Source: Deltaproteobacteria bacterium
GTDB lineage: Bacteria > Desulfobacterota > Dissulfuribacteria > Dissulfuribacterales > QOAL01
NCBI GenBank assembly: GCA_026995935.1
Contig: JALWNK010000019.1
Coordinates: forward strand, 1-64,000
Direction of reading: 5' to 3'
Length of the DNA: 64,000 nucleotides
Shown: in pieces, positions 1 through 10,089 of the stretch
How the letters are laid out: every line of letters starts with the position of its first letter
Position numbering within the stretch: the stretch's first letter is position 1
The notes under the pieces: model-generated
The model's input: only the letters and a program-made list of their open reading frames with translations
The model's database searches: none
What the model was told of the DNA's origin: nothing
Translations under genes and position numbers: made by a program

Positions 1-377
1 GCGCCAAGGTGGGAAGACGTTGTTACATTGAGACCACTTTTATGACCGAATTTGATCTCGTTTCCATTGGTAACGACTGTTGTATTGGCATGGCATGCTC
101 TCTCCAGACCCATCTTTTTGAAGACAGAGTCATGAAGATGTCCAAAGTCAAGCTGGGAGACGCATGCTCCATTGGGCCTCGTGCAGTAATCCTCTATGAT
201 TCAGTGCTGGAAGACAGGGTGAGGCTTGATGCACTGTCCCTTGTAATGAAGGGAGAAACACTTCCGTCAGACAGTTCCTGGAGCGGGGCACCGGCTCAAA
301 GACAGGCCGGTTCAAAGACAAAAATTTGTGATTTTAAGGCTAATCATAACACCACTACAGAGCTTCAGGCGGCATAA
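1..377 (+). CDS. Hexapeptide-repeat (LbH) acyltransferase-like protein, C-terminal part (5' truncated by window)
   Basis: Frame is open to the window start (..AKVGRRCYIE); repeats such as VSIGNDCCIG / VKLGDACSIGPRAVI look like left-handed beta-helix hexapeptides. Confidence 0.6.
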   Translation, partial: AKVGRRCYIETTFMTEFDLVSIGNDCCIGMACSLQTHLFEDRVMKMSKVKLGDACSIGPRAVILYDSVLEDRVRLDALSLVMKGETLPSDSSWSGAPAQRQAGSKTKICDFKANHNTTTELQAA

Positions 378-400
378 TGGGGCAATGAAGGAATTTGTAC

Positions 401-748
401 CTAAAACGTTATGATATTGAAACCATCATCCATGAAGGCCGCAAGGGATGAATGGCCTGACATGTCCCCGATTATGGGAAGGCCTATCCATTCTGCGGCC
501 TTAAGGGTTCCCATCTTGTTGGCGCATGCCCTGCAAGCCCCTGTGACAAGACCCTTTGTTTTTACCTTTTCCCAAAGGGCATGAAGGAAATGTGCTTCCT
601 TCTCGAGCTTCGAAATTAGTTTTGTTGAGGCACCTCCAATGATTATACCCACATCAAATGATTTTTCTGACATGTCAAGGGCGCTTAAGAGGACATGGAT
701 AAAACACATCTCGTCGCCATTAAACACCACTAGCATCACCTTTTTCAT
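401..748 (-). CDS. DsrE-like family protein (copy A)
   Basis: MKKVMLVVFNGDEMCFIH...CRACANKMG; ATG at 748; near-identical to 4224..4571. Confidence 0.75.
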   Translation of the reverse strand: MKKVMLVVFNGDEMCFIHVLLSALDMSEKSFDVGIIIGGASTKLISKLEKEAHFLHALWEKVKTKGLVTGACRACANKMGTLKAAEWIGLPIIGDMSGHSSLAAFMDDGFNIITF

Positions 749-789
749 GAAAAACCCGACAGTTCCGAGCTGGCTCACTTCCTTACCTA

Positions 790-2238
790 CTAATAATTGC
801 CAAGGGTTTTAATGGTGTTTCCATGACTGTCCACCAGGGTCACTGTTAAGGGAATCCCGCCATCCAGACGGTGTGTTGCACAGGACATTCATGGGTCGTA
901 GGCGCGCACAGCCATTTCAACCCTGTTAAGCAAAGCCTCGTCGTAAACCCCGTCCTTTATCAGGCTGGTTGCTGCCTCTTTAACGCTCATATTCATGGGC
1001 GCTATATTGTGGGTGGTACCAACGATCATGTTGGCCTTAACAATGCAGCCGTTGTCATCGGTGGTATAATCATGGATAAGGGTGCCACGGGGGGCTTCAA
1101 CAGCGCCAATACCACGCCCTGCTTTTGGTTCGGCCTTGGCACGGATATTTGTATCGGTGATGTCCTCCTGCTCCAGGAGTTCAATGGTACGCTCACAGGC
1201 ATAGATAAGCTCGATGAGACGTGCCCAGTGATAAAGTAATGTGCCCTGGGCCGGCCTTCCAAATTTTTCCCGGAACTCCTCAAGCTCTGCCTGGGCATGT
1301 GGAGTCGCAATATGATCGGCCACATTCATCCTGGCAAGGGTGTTTGAACGGTATACGCCCTTGGGCGCATCCAGATCCATGGAAAACCCCTCGTTCCAAC
1401 ACCTGGCATAGGGCATTTTCCCGTATGTCCAGGACTCTACATGTTCTGACAGGTAATTATCATACTCACTAACCGGAAATTCCGTCACTGTTCCATCGGC
1501 CTTCATTAAACGAAGATGACCGTCATAAAGCTGTAATGCGCCATTGTCATCAACTGTTCCCAAGAAACCCGTGTTGATAACCCCCAGTGTGGCCATGAGA
1601 TCTTCATACTTTGGAAAGACAGAGGTCTTCGCAAACTCCATGGCATACAGGGCAAAGTCGAGCAGTGTCCGTGCATTGGACAGCAGACTTTTGCGTTCTT
1701 CTTCTGTCATGGGCTTGGCAAACCCTCCGACCACACCGGCAACAGGATGAATGGCCTTGCCGGCAAAGTCCTCTAGCATCATCTGGCCCAACTGCCTCAT
1801 CTTCACCACCTTGGCAGCAAGCTCAGGGGCCTTTTTGACTATGCCGATTACGTTTCTTACAGCGTAATCGCTGTCAGGTCCCAAAACAAAGTCGGGAGCA
1901 GCCAGAAAAAAGAAGTGGAGAATCTTGTCACTGATGTGTGCCATAACCTGGCAGACCTCGCGCAGTTTGTGACCGGCAGCGGTGGGCTTAACACCGAAAC
2001 AGCCGTCCACGGCCTTATTGGAGGCGAGATGGTGCATCCAAGGGCAGATACCGCATATTCGATTGACGATTCTCGGTACTTCTTCGGCAGGCCGCCCTTG
2101 AATAAATTTCTCAAATCCCCGCAAGGACATGATATGTAAAAAGGTGTCACGGACATTGCCTGTATCATCAAGATGAATGGCTATCCTGGCATGACCCTCG
2201 ATACGGGTTATCGGTTGTATGTTGATTACACTGCCCAT
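790..2238 (-). CDS. [NiFeSe]-type cytoplasmic hydrogenase large subunit (Mvh/group 3-like); in-frame UGA at 889..891 read as selenocysteine
   Basis: N-terminal ITRIEGHARI and RICGICPWMH motifs; ORF stops at ..RAYDP(TGA), but reading through gives DP-U-MSC-ATH-RLDGGIPLTVTLVDSHGNTIKTLGNY*, the canonical DP(C/U)xxCxxH C-terminus. Confidence 0.93.
861..873 (-). promoter_or_regulatory. Candidate bacterial SECIS element for the hydrogenase large subunit
   Basis: CACC-GUCU-GG-a-UG, short imperfect hairpin with GU in the loop about 20-21 nt after UGA, spacing close to that of E. coli fdhF. Confidence 0.5.
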
Positions 2239-2241
2239 GTC

Positions 2242-3186
2242 CTATTCCTCCCTGGTTTTCCGTCTGGGTAGCTTGCGCAAAAGCCCATGGGCACCTGAAA
2301 AACGCAACAAGGACCTGCGATCCACCACTGATTTCCAATCAATCCCGTTACTCGCCAAGGCATTCATCATATCAAGCATCTGATTTCCATCCCTTCGTAC
2401 CGGGCCGAAACAGCCTCTGCAGGGGACCCGTGCCTTTATACAGGGTGGCACTTTTTGATCTGCTCCGGCAGCACAGCCAGCAGCGGTAACCGGCCCCATG
2501 CACATGAAACCCTGCTCAAGCAGGCAGCGCATTTCCTCAATGGGCCTTTCTGGATCATATTGGACGTTTTGTAAAAACCTGAGAACAGCACCCACTCCTC
2601 CCTTGCCCACACGTCTGGTGGGACACGTGTCACAGACGGATTTCTCAGGTATGACCGGATCCTTGCCATTTATAAGGCTGGTTATCACCTCCGCAATGAG
2701 TATGGAATTTGGAGGACAACCAGGAAGCATACAGTCAACTTCCACCTTTTCATCCACGGCATAAACCCTGTCAAGAGGTGGTGGCACAACTTCATCTGGC
2801 ACCCGACAAGGTTCCGTGGTGATGGTTTTATAACACGCCTCTATACCCTCCTTCATGCCCCATTCATTTATAAGGGCAGGTAAACCACCATGCGTTGCGC
2901 AGGTTCCAAGAGCGATCAAAATCTTGCATTTCTCCCGCATGACATCAAGAACCTGTACATGTTCTTCATTGGCCACACCCCCGGAAACAATGCCTATTTC
3001 GGCCTTTGGGATTTCCAAATCCTTTTTCTGGCCTCGTTGACCATAATATTTATGATCAAGAAGTAGCGGTATATGGACAAATTCAATCTTGTTCAATAAC
3101 TCTAAGAGTGGTTCTCCCATATTGAGGATTGCAATTTCACATCCAGAACAAGAATGGAGCCACTCCTCTGCTATGCGCACTCGCAT
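2242..3186 (-). CDS. Cytoplasmic [NiFe] hydrogenase small subunit (MvhG-like)
   Basis: MRVRIAEEWLHSCSGCEIAIL; ALGTCATHGG; LPGCPPN; start reassigned from the ORF's first Met to the Met before RVRIAEEW. Confidence 0.88.
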   Translation of the reverse strand: MRVRIAEEWLHSCSGCEIAILNMGEPLLELLNKIEFVHIPLLLDHKYYGQRGQKKDLEIPKAEIGIVSGGVANEEHVQVLDVMREKCKILIALGTCATHGGLPALINEWGMKEGIEACYKTITTEPCRVPDEVVPPPLDRVYAVDEKVEVDCMLPGCPPNSILIAEVITSLINGKDPVIPEKSVCDTCPTRRVGKGGVGAVLRFLQNVQYDPERPIEEMRCLLEQGFMCMGPVTAAGCAAGADQKVPPCIKARVPCRGCFGPVRRDGNQMLDMMNALASNGIDWKSVVDRRSLLRFSGAHGLLRKLPRRKTREE

Positions 3187-3443
3187 GATATTCTCCTCAC
3201 TCAGATTTGCAGGATACAAGACCTTCGGCAACAGGCCCTAGGGCCTTTGTCCGGTTTGTCATCTCCCTTACAGACTCATTAAATCGGCTCAAAACCCATT
3301 ATATCACGCTCCCCTTGGTAAAGGCTCATTAGGCTCATTATAGGAACGGACGGTCTAGAAGCTACTTAAATGCGAACCCGGTTACTGAAATGGCAATTTT
3401 CGGGCAGGTCGCCCGGCAAAGCCAACACTCTAGGCCAGTTAAC

Positions 3444-3983
3444 CTACCTTGAATCTGTAGAAAATGGCATGATTACCCTGCAATTTTCACTTGTTATTTC
3501 TTTTATAAGACTTCTTACTTTCTCACCAGCATCCCTTACAGCCTGCTGCATGGCCTGGCTCAACCCTGGACGGATTTCATCTGGTATATATTCGATCTGG
3601 GCTGCAACAATATGTATTTTGGTTCCTGTAAATTCAGAAAGCTCCTTTAGCAGATTAACTGTCGGGAACTGGTGCAGGGAAAAATCGTGAATCTTTTTGG
3701 CGGGAATGGAATCTGGATTTATGACAAAGACCTCACCGGACCTGCGTCCGTGGAAATGGACAGCGTCAAGTATGATTAACATGTCCGGTGCAAGATCTGG
3801 AGCAAGAAGATAATCTAGCAGATATTCTCGGATACCCGTTCCAGCATCTTCAAGGATTACGTTCCGGGAAAAGACATATTTATCTTTTAAATCGGCAATA
3901 ACGGCCGGGCCGAACCCATCATCCCCAAGAAGAACGTTTCCACACCCAAAAACAGAAATTTTTGGCGCTTGATGATTATGCAT
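3444..3983 (-). CDS. Hydrogenase maturation protease (HyaD/HycI family)
   Basis: ISVFGCGNVLLGDDGFGPAV and ILDAVHFHGR motifs; immediately upstream of the small subunit. Confidence 0.85.
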   Translation of the reverse strand: MHNHQAPKISVFGCGNVLLGDDGFGPAVIADLKDKYVFSRNVILEDAGTGIREYLLDYLLAPDLAPDMLIILDAVHFHGRRSGEVFVINPDSIPAKKIHDFSLHQFPTVNLLKELSEFTGTKIHIVAAQIEYIPDEIRPGLSQAMQQAVRDAGEKVRSLIKEITSENCRVIMPFSTDSR

Positions 3984-4223
3984 CTTGGCCACTGATGTTG
4001 CCAGAAAAGTTTGATATTTCAGGCAAATGGTCCATTGGCGAAGATTTTTTGCCCCTTTTGGGCATGATATACACTTTATAGATTGTCGCGTCCCTGAAGT
4101 ACTGAGGATTATGTGAGCGGAAACTCTAAACAATGTCCCCAGAAGACAGGAAAAAGAGTAATAACATTCCGGTGTTTACACGGCCTTGCTAACCGGACCC
4201 GGCCTGATAAAGGCCTTGTCAGA

Positions 4224-4571
4224 CTAAAAAGTAATAATATTAAAGCCCTCGTCCATCAAGGCCGCAAGGGATGGGTGGCCTGACATGTCCCCGATTATGG
4301 GAAGGCCTATCCGTTCTGCGGCCTTGAGGGTTCCCATCTTGTTGGAACATGCCCTGCAAACCCCTGTGATAAGGCCCTTTGTTTTTACCTTTTCCCAGAG
4401 GGCATGAAGGAAATGGGCTTCCTTCTCGAGCTCTGGAATCAGTTTCGTTGAGGCTCCCTCAATGATTATGCCCACGTCATATGATTTTTCCGACATATCA
4501 AGGGCGTTTAAGAGGATATGGATAAAACACATCTCGTCGCCATTAAACACCACTAGCATCACCTTTTTCAT
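4224..4571 (-). CDS. DsrE-like family protein (copy B)
   Basis: MKKVMLVVFNGDEMCFIH...; near-identical to 401..748 at protein and DNA level. Confidence 0.75.
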   Translation of the reverse strand: MKKVMLVVFNGDEMCFIHILLNALDMSEKSYDVGIIIEGASTKLIPELEKEAHFLHALWEKVKTKGLITGVCRACSNKMGTLKAAERIGLPIIGDMSGHPSLAALMDEGFNIITF

Positions 4572-4617
4572 GAGACTCCTCCTGGGGCAGATTTCAGAAG
4601 ATTGTTGCAGGCATCCA

Positions 4618-5988
4618 TTACACGACTCCGCAACTTACCATGGCATCTGCCACTTTTATGAAACCGGAAATGTTGGCTCCTTTCCTGTAGTTTACATAAC
4701 CGTTTCCTTCCAGTCCATATTGCAAACATTTTTCGTGTATCCTGGCCATGACCTCGTGGAGGCGTTCATCAAGCTGCTTTCTTGTCCAGGAAAGCCGCAT
4801 GGAATTCTGGGTCATCTCCATTCCGGAAACTGCCACACCACCGGCATTTGCCGCCTTGGCAGGAACGAATATGACACCTGCCCGCATGAAAAGCTCAACC
4901 GCCTCCCGCTCACATGGCAGATTGGCACCCTCCAGCACGGCCATGCACCCATTTAGTATGAGTCTTTCCGCATCGGCCTTGCTCACCTCGTTCTGGATTG
5001 CACAGGGTATGGCGATCTTACAGGGCACCTGCCAGGGACGCTGGCCAGGGAAAAACTCGAGCCCAAACATTTTTGCAAAAACCTCCAGGGACTCGTGCCT
5101 TTCAAACTTAATCTCCTTAAGCGCATTGAGCTTAGTGTCGTCAATACCCTTTTGATCCAGGACGAACCCCTTGGAATCAGAAACCGTTAGCACCTTGGCT
5201 CCCACGTTGATGAGCTTTTCAACCACATGTAACGCCACGTTACCAGAGCCGGAAACCACAACTGGTTGGCCTTCGAGCTTCTTGCCGTGGTACTCAAGAA
5301 CGTTTTGGAGCATGTACACGCAGCCGTAACCGGTGGCCTCTTTCCTTATGAGGCTTCCACCAAAGGAGACGCCTTTTCCTGTCAAAACCCCGGAAAACTC
5401 GTTGGACATCCGCTTGTACTGGCCGAACATGTAGCTTATTTCACGCTGCCCTGCACCCACGTCTCCAGCAGGTATGTCAATGTTTGGCCCTATATGGCGG
5501 GCAAGCTCCAACATATATTGCTGGCAAAAATGCATAATCTCCCTCTCGGACCTGCCCTTTGGATTGAAGTTCGCTCCACCCTTTGCCCCTCCCATGGGAA
5601 GGCCAGTGAGGCTGTTCTTAAAGGTCTGTTCGAAGGCAAGGGCCTTTAATACGCAAAGCTGCAGTCCGGGTACAAAGCGCGTCCCGCCCTTGTAAGGGCC
5701 TATTGCATTGCTGTGCTGGACCCTGAAGCCACGGTTTGTCTGTATGGCTCCGCTGTCATCCTCCCAGGTAACCCTGAAGATTATTATCCTGTCTGCCTCG
5801 GTTAGTCGCTCAAGTATTCTAAGTTCACGGTAACGGGGATTCTTGTCCATAAACGGAATAACGTCCCTTGCAACCTCAAAGACGGCCTGGTGAAACTCCT
5901 TTTCACCCGGATTTCTCTCCTTTATTCCCTCCATAAAGGGTTTTAACTCATCGGAAAGACAGGCCTTCATTTGGCTTCCTCCTCCCAC
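4618..5988 (-). CDS. gdhA: NADP-type glutamate dehydrogenase
   Basis: GLPMGGAKGGANFNPKGRSEREIMHFCQQYM; PAGDVGAGQREISYMFGQYKR; ANAGGVAVSGMEMTQNS. Confidence 0.95.
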   Translation of the reverse strand: MGGGSQMKACLSDELKPFMEGIKERNPGEKEFHQAVFEVARDVIPFMDKNPRYRELRILERLTEADRIIIFRVTWEDDSGAIQTNRGFRVQHSNAIGPYKGGTRFVPGLQLCVLKALAFEQTFKNSLTGLPMGGAKGGANFNPKGRSEREIMHFCQQYMLELARHIGPNIDIPAGDVGAGQREISYMFGQYKRMSNEFSGVLTGKGVSFGGSLIRKEATGYGCVYMLQNVLEYHGKKLEGQPVVVSGSGNVALHVVEKLINVGAKVLTVSDSKGFVLDQKGIDDTKLNALKEIKFERHESLEVFAKMFGLEFFPGQRPWQVPCKIAIPCAIQNEVSKADAERLILNGCMAVLEGANLPCEREAVELFMRAGVIFVPAKAANAGGVAVSGMEMTQNSMRLSWTRKQLDERLHEVMARIHEKCLQYGLEGNGYVNYRKGANISGFIKVADAMVSCGVV

Positions 5989-6527
5989 TTGAACTGGTCC
6001 CGAAACCCCTCCCTTATGACCTTGAATTCACCGGTCTCCTCATCAAGTTTATAAATGTTAAAGTTGGTATTGATGTCAAAGCCAGGATAGTGAACGGCAA
6101 AATTTACAGAGGCAGACCCGGTTTCTCCGCTTACTATCCTGTGGAAGACGCCCCTTGGCCAGGCGAGCATGGAAGGAAAATCAATTAAAGGCCCACCTGT
6201 TTGCCTGACAGAATTGGCAGTAACCTCAAACTTTTCTATTCGTCCATGTTTCTTCGTATAAAGTTCCACATACCGGATGCCGTGAAGGACCATCAGATTA
6301 TCATCCTGACACGGATGCATGTACCAGGGCCGTTTTACGCCAGCCACCGGCCCTGGAGAAACGGCGCTACCATCGTGGAGAACCCGGTCTACCGCATCTA
6401 TTCTGGGAAGCACCTTGCGTGGAAGAATGTCAAACCTGACCCCTGGTGTCCTTCTGAATTCCACAAGCCTGATTACCTTGAAAAGCCCAGGAATTTCGTA
6501 AACGATGTTATCGTTGTAATTGTTCAT
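5967..6527 (-). CDS. Conserved hypothetical protein, possibly cupin-like
   Basis: Single ORF overlapping gdhA start; beta-rich sequence with HPCQDDNLMVLHG. Confidence 0.5.
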   Translation of the reverse strand: MNNYNDNIVYEIPGLFKVIRLVEFRRTPGVRFDILPRKVLPRIDAVDRVLHDGSAVSPGPVAGVKRPWYMHPCQDDNLMVLHGIRYVELYTKKHGRIEKFEVTANSVRQTGGPLIDFPSMLAWPRGVFHRIVSGETGSASVNFAVHYPGFDINTNFNIYKLDEETGEFKVIREGFRDQFKWEEEAK

Positions 6528-6548
6528 ATCTTTATGTCTCCCGTTTTT

Positions 6549-7166
6549 TTACGAAGTGATGAAGACCTTGAAGTGGAGAAGGTCCTCCATTGTGTCGAGA
6601 TCAGAAAGTGCCATGGTAAACCTGGTGGAGAGCCCAACGGCCCTGGCCTTTTGGATGGTTTCATCAAGCACTTTGCTGCTTCCCCAGGAGATATTTTCAA
6701 AGAGTGCCGAACACGGCCTCCTAAGGCCTATCAGGTAGTAGCCTCCATCCCTTGCAGGCCCAAGAACAAGATCGCACTGTGAAAGAAGCGAAAAACCTTC
6801 CAAAAGCACTTCTTCAGACAGTTCCGGGCAGTCTGTTCCCACAAGGATCGCCCTTTTTGCCCCCCTGCCAAAGGCCCAGTCAAAGGCCTTTTTCATCCTT
6901 TCTCCAAGGTGTGCGCCTTTTTGCCTAAGAAGCCTTGTTCCCATACCAAGCCAGTTTTCCATGAGATAGCGGCTTCCCCCCGAGTAAAGGACCACAAGCT
7001 CTGCACCGCTTTCTTTCCTAAAGGCGCAGCAAACCTGGATGGTCCTTTCGGCAAGACGCCTGTGTATTTCTGCGGCATCCTTAGCCCCAATGTGTTTTGC
7101 CAGGCGCTTTTTGCACTTTCCCGGCTCGGGGTAACGGGTCATTACCAAAATGATGTTATTTCCCAA
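6549..7166 (-). CDS. TIGR04282-type (DUF2064) transferase, rSAM/selenodomain-associated family 1
   Basis: NIILVMTRYPEPGKCKKRLAKHIG..GTDCPEL..LGPARDGGYYLIGL; likely TTG start at 7166 overlapping the upstream gene end. Confidence 0.8.
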   Translation of the reverse strand: MGNNIILVMTRYPEPGKCKKRLAKHIGAKDAAEIHRRLAERTIQVCCAFRKESGAELVVLYSGGSRYLMENWLGMGTRLLRQKGAHLGERMKKAFDWAFGRGAKRAILVGTDCPELSEEVLLEGFSLLSQCDLVLGPARDGGYYLIGLRRPCSALFENISWGSSKVLDETIQKARAVGLSTRFTMALSDLDTMEDLLHFKVFITS

Positions 7167-7962
7167 CACTTGCCTTGGCCTCTTTTTCAACAGGTCTGTC
7201 CGCCACCTCGAGGAAATCCATGAGGAAGAGCGATGACTCACCGGTATTGTCTGAGTCGTTCATAATGGCAAGTTGTGCAATCCTTGGCGGCTCCTTCCCG
7301 AATGCCTGCCTGTAGTCTTTAAGGATGTTTACCTGAAACTCCTTCCAGACACCCAGGTCCTTTTTGCCGTAGTCGATAATCACCATCTTGGCCCTGTCGG
7401 TATAGGTGCTCGTCAAGATGGTTTTTTCGTGTCTTTTGTTGGCCCAGATGTAGTTTAATGAGGCGTAGGGCGGATACTTTCCGTATATGAGTTTTGCGCT
7501 TTTATATTTGACCTTTTCCCAGAAACCCGCCCTTGAAGGATCATACTTGAACATCACGTATATCCTGAAGGGATAGTCATCACCTGATTTTTTCTCAGCG
7601 TCTCCCCTTTTGTATACGTTTCTTACAAGTATGCGGAAGCGAAGCCAGGGGTAACGGTAAACATCAAAGGGAGTTTCGCTTACAAGGGCTGAGGCGGACG
7701 CCGAGCTCTCGGCCTGAAGGTAAGAAGTCCCATCCTTTTTCATTACTTTGTAAATGGAGTGTTTCTCGATTTTGGGAAAGTATAGGGGCTTCCACCTCGA
7801 AAGGGTATCAAAGTCCTCGTGAAAAAGGACTTTTCGCCCTCTTTCCCTCCCTTTTGCAGCCATTTTGCCCTTGTCACCTGATGCACACACACTGCCTTGA
7901 TAAAGTGAGGGAAAAAGAAACAGACACAAAATAACCAGGGGAAACAAGGACATCCGCATCAT
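7156..7962 (-). CDS. DUF3047-like secreted protein
   Basis: N-terminal signal sequence; FDTLSRWKPLYFPKIEKHSIYKV...LNYIWANK. Confidence 0.65.
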   Translation of the reverse strand: MMRMSLFPLVILCLFLFPSLYQGSVCASGDKGKMAAKGRERGRKVLFHEDFDTLSRWKPLYFPKIEKHSIYKVMKKDGTSYLQAESSASASALVSETPFDVYRYPWLRFRILVRNVYKRGDAEKKSGDDYPFRIYVMFKYDPSRAGFWEKVKYKSAKLIYGKYPPYASLNYIWANKRHEKTILTSTYTDRAKMVIIDYGKKDLGVWKEFQVNILKDYRQAFGKEPPRIAQLAIMNDSDNTGESSLFLMDFLEVADRPVEKEAKASVGK

Positions 7963-9422
7963 GATTCTTTCACCCCGCAGGCCCTTCCCTTGAAGCCGAA
8001 AAAGAACTTAAGCCCCTTTTTAAGCCGCTCTGAAAATATACTTTCTCCAACTATGTCGGCTGCAACCCTCTTGTTGATCTCTGAAAGGGTCGGATAGGGA
8101 AGAACGGCTCCTGCAAGTGTTGTGAGGGATGTTCCGCCGTTTAAGGCTGCCACCCAGTACGCCAAAAGCTCGCCTGCATGAGGGCCAAGTATCTGGCAGC
8201 CGATGGGCCTTCCACGCCTATCAAGGATGAGCTTTGCCCTGCCGGTTGACTCAAAGCTTGCAACCGCCCTGTCATTTGAGGAAAAATCCTTGCTCCAGAC
8301 CTGGTACTCCACCCCTGCCTTTTTGGCCATTTTCTCATTCATCCCGATGCTTGCAAGCTCTGGATCGCAGTAGGTGCACCAGGGCATGAGACTGTAATTG
8401 GCCTTTCTTGGAAAATGAAATATGGCGTTTGTCACGACTATGCCGCCTTCATAACCTGCAGCATGGGTAAAAAGGTATTTTCCAGTAACGTCTCCTGCAG
8501 CATATATGTGCTTCTGGCTCGTCCGAAGCCTTGAATCCGCGACTACTCCCTTTTTACTAAATTCAACGCCTGCATTTTCAAGACGAAGCCTGCCTATATT
8601 GGGACGCCTACCCATTGCCACAAGTAGATCATGGGCCTCTATGGTCTCCTGGCCGTTATCCTTCCTGGTCACCACCACCTGTTTTTGGCCAGAAGGCCCC
8701 TTTGCCACCGACTCCACCTGGCAGTTTAGCCGAACGCTTACGCCTTCTTCCACAAGCCTTTCCATGACCATGTCTGCAAGGTCCTTGTCCTCCTTGCTAA
8801 GTATCTGGCCGCTTCTCTGGATTATGGTGACCTTCGTTCCAAGCCTGTTAAATGCCTGCGCCATCTCCACTGCAATGGGCCCTGCCCCCAGGATGATCAT
8901 GGATGAGGGAAGATCATCAAGGTAAAATATGTCTTTGTTCGTCCAGTAACCAGCCTCTTCAAGGCCCTTAAACGGCGGGGCGGAAGGAGAAGAGCCCGTT
9001 GCTATCGTCCATTTTTCAGCACTTATCCTTTTACCGTTAAGATCGACCGTGTGCTCATCCACAAACAGCGGTTCGCCAAACTCCACCTTGGCACCAAGGC
9101 TGCAGAACCTTTCCACAGAGTCATGTTTCTGGATTTCATCTATAACGTGCCTTATTTTCTCTGAGACACGGGAAAACTTAACAGGCGCAAGATCGGCTCC
9201 GGGAAGACCGTAGATTGAAGCCCTAGCCATGAGGTGGCGTACCCGGGCGATATTTATGAGGGTCTTACTTGGAACGCATCCGTAATGGAGACAGTCCCCG
9301 CCAAGCCTCGGCTCTTTTTCTATTATGAGGGTCTTTGCACCTATCCTTGCGCTTCCTGCGGCAACCGTAAGCCCTGCTGCTCCCCCTCCTATTACTGCCA
9401 TATCGTAGTCATATCTGGCCAT
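7959..9422 (-). CDS. MerA/dihydrolipoamide dehydrogenase-like FAD-dependent disulfide oxidoreductase
   Basis: YDMAVIGGGAAGLTVA; GGDCLHYGCVPSKTLI redox motif; IYAAGDVTGK. Confidence 0.88.
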   Translation of the reverse strand: MARYDYDMAVIGGGAAGLTVAAGSARIGAKTLIIEKEPRLGGDCLHYGCVPSKTLINIARVRHLMARASIYGLPGADLAPVKFSRVSEKIRHVIDEIQKHDSVERFCSLGAKVEFGEPLFVDEHTVDLNGKRISAEKWTIATGSSPSAPPFKGLEEAGYWTNKDIFYLDDLPSSMIILGAGPIAVEMAQAFNRLGTKVTIIQRSGQILSKEDKDLADMVMERLVEEGVSVRLNCQVESVAKGPSGQKQVVVTRKDNGQETIEAHDLLVAMGRRPNIGRLRLENAGVEFSKKGVVADSRLRTSQKHIYAAGDVTGKYLFTHAAGYEGGIVVTNAIFHFPRKANYSLMPWCTYCDPELASIGMNEKMAKKAGVEYQVWSKDFSSNDRAVASFESTGRAKLILDRRGRPIGCQILGPHAGELLAYWVAALNGGTSLTTLAGAVLPYPTLSEINKRVAADIVGESIFSERLKKGLKFFFGFKGRACGVKES

Positions 9423-10089
9423 GGCCCTTCCTCCTTGCTCTTGACCTGAGCATGCCCACAAGCCGCTTTGCTACAAGCGGCAGAAGACCCAGCATGACAA
9501 AAGCGGCTATAAGCCTTGCCGACATGATGTCAGACAGAGACTGGATGCGGGCAAGTTCGCGCCCTGCGTTTACGTAGACAATGGTTCCAGGAAGCATTCC
9601 AAGCTGGGAAACCAGGTAGAATGTTCCCGTCCTCATGGAGGTAAGCCCCATGAGAAGGTTAATGACAAAAAAGGGAAATATCGGCACAAGCCTCAGTGTA
9701 AAGAGATAGAGTGCGCCTTCCCGTTCTATCCCTTTGTTTATGGTCTCAAGCCTGTCCCCGAATCTTTCCTGGACCCAGTCCCTCAGAAGAAACCGTGAAA
9801 CCAGAAACGCCAATGTGGCACCAAGGGAGCTTGCAAAGGAAACGATAACGGTTCCCTTCAAAAGGCCGAAGAGGGCCCCTCCGGCAAGGGTCATTACCGC
9901 GGCCCCAGGAATGGAAAGGGCCGTTACCACGACGTAGGCCAAAAAGTAAGCTGACATTACAAGAAGACCATGCGCCTGGTAGAAGCCATCAAGGGTGTTT
10001 TTATAGCCTTTTAGCGCGGAAAGTGTAAGATAATTGTGAATTCCGGTAACCTTTATTGCCACTACAATGGTGGCAATGAGTGAAACCAC
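9409..10089 (-). CDS. TVP38/TMEM64 family membrane protein
   Basis: Multi-TM; GAAVMTLAGGALFGLLKGTVIVSFASSLGATLAFLVSRF; RLVPIFPFFVINLLMGLT. Confidence 0.85.
   Translation of the reverse strand: MVSLIATIVVAIKVTGIHNYLTLSALKGYKNTLDGFYQAHGLLVMSAYFLAYVVVTALSIPGAAVMTLAGGALFGLLKGTVIVSFASSLGATLAFLVSRFLLRDWVQERFGDRLETINKGIEREGALYLFTLRLVPIFPFFVINLLMGLTSMRTGTFYLVSQLGMLPGTIVYVNAGRELARIQSLSDIMSARLIAAFVMLGLLPLVAKRLVGMLRSRARRKGHGQI

Noticed and set aside
889-891. Hydrogenase TGA as a true stop or inactivating mutation
   Set aside because: Read-through exactly restores xxCxxH plus a normal C-terminal extension, which is very unlikely by chance.
871-1239. Plus-strand ORFs overlapping the hydrogenase gene (also 1221-1472, 1544-1750 and similar)
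   Set aside because: Antisense to well-supported coding sequence; no recognisable motifs. The same applies to most short ORFs in the track.
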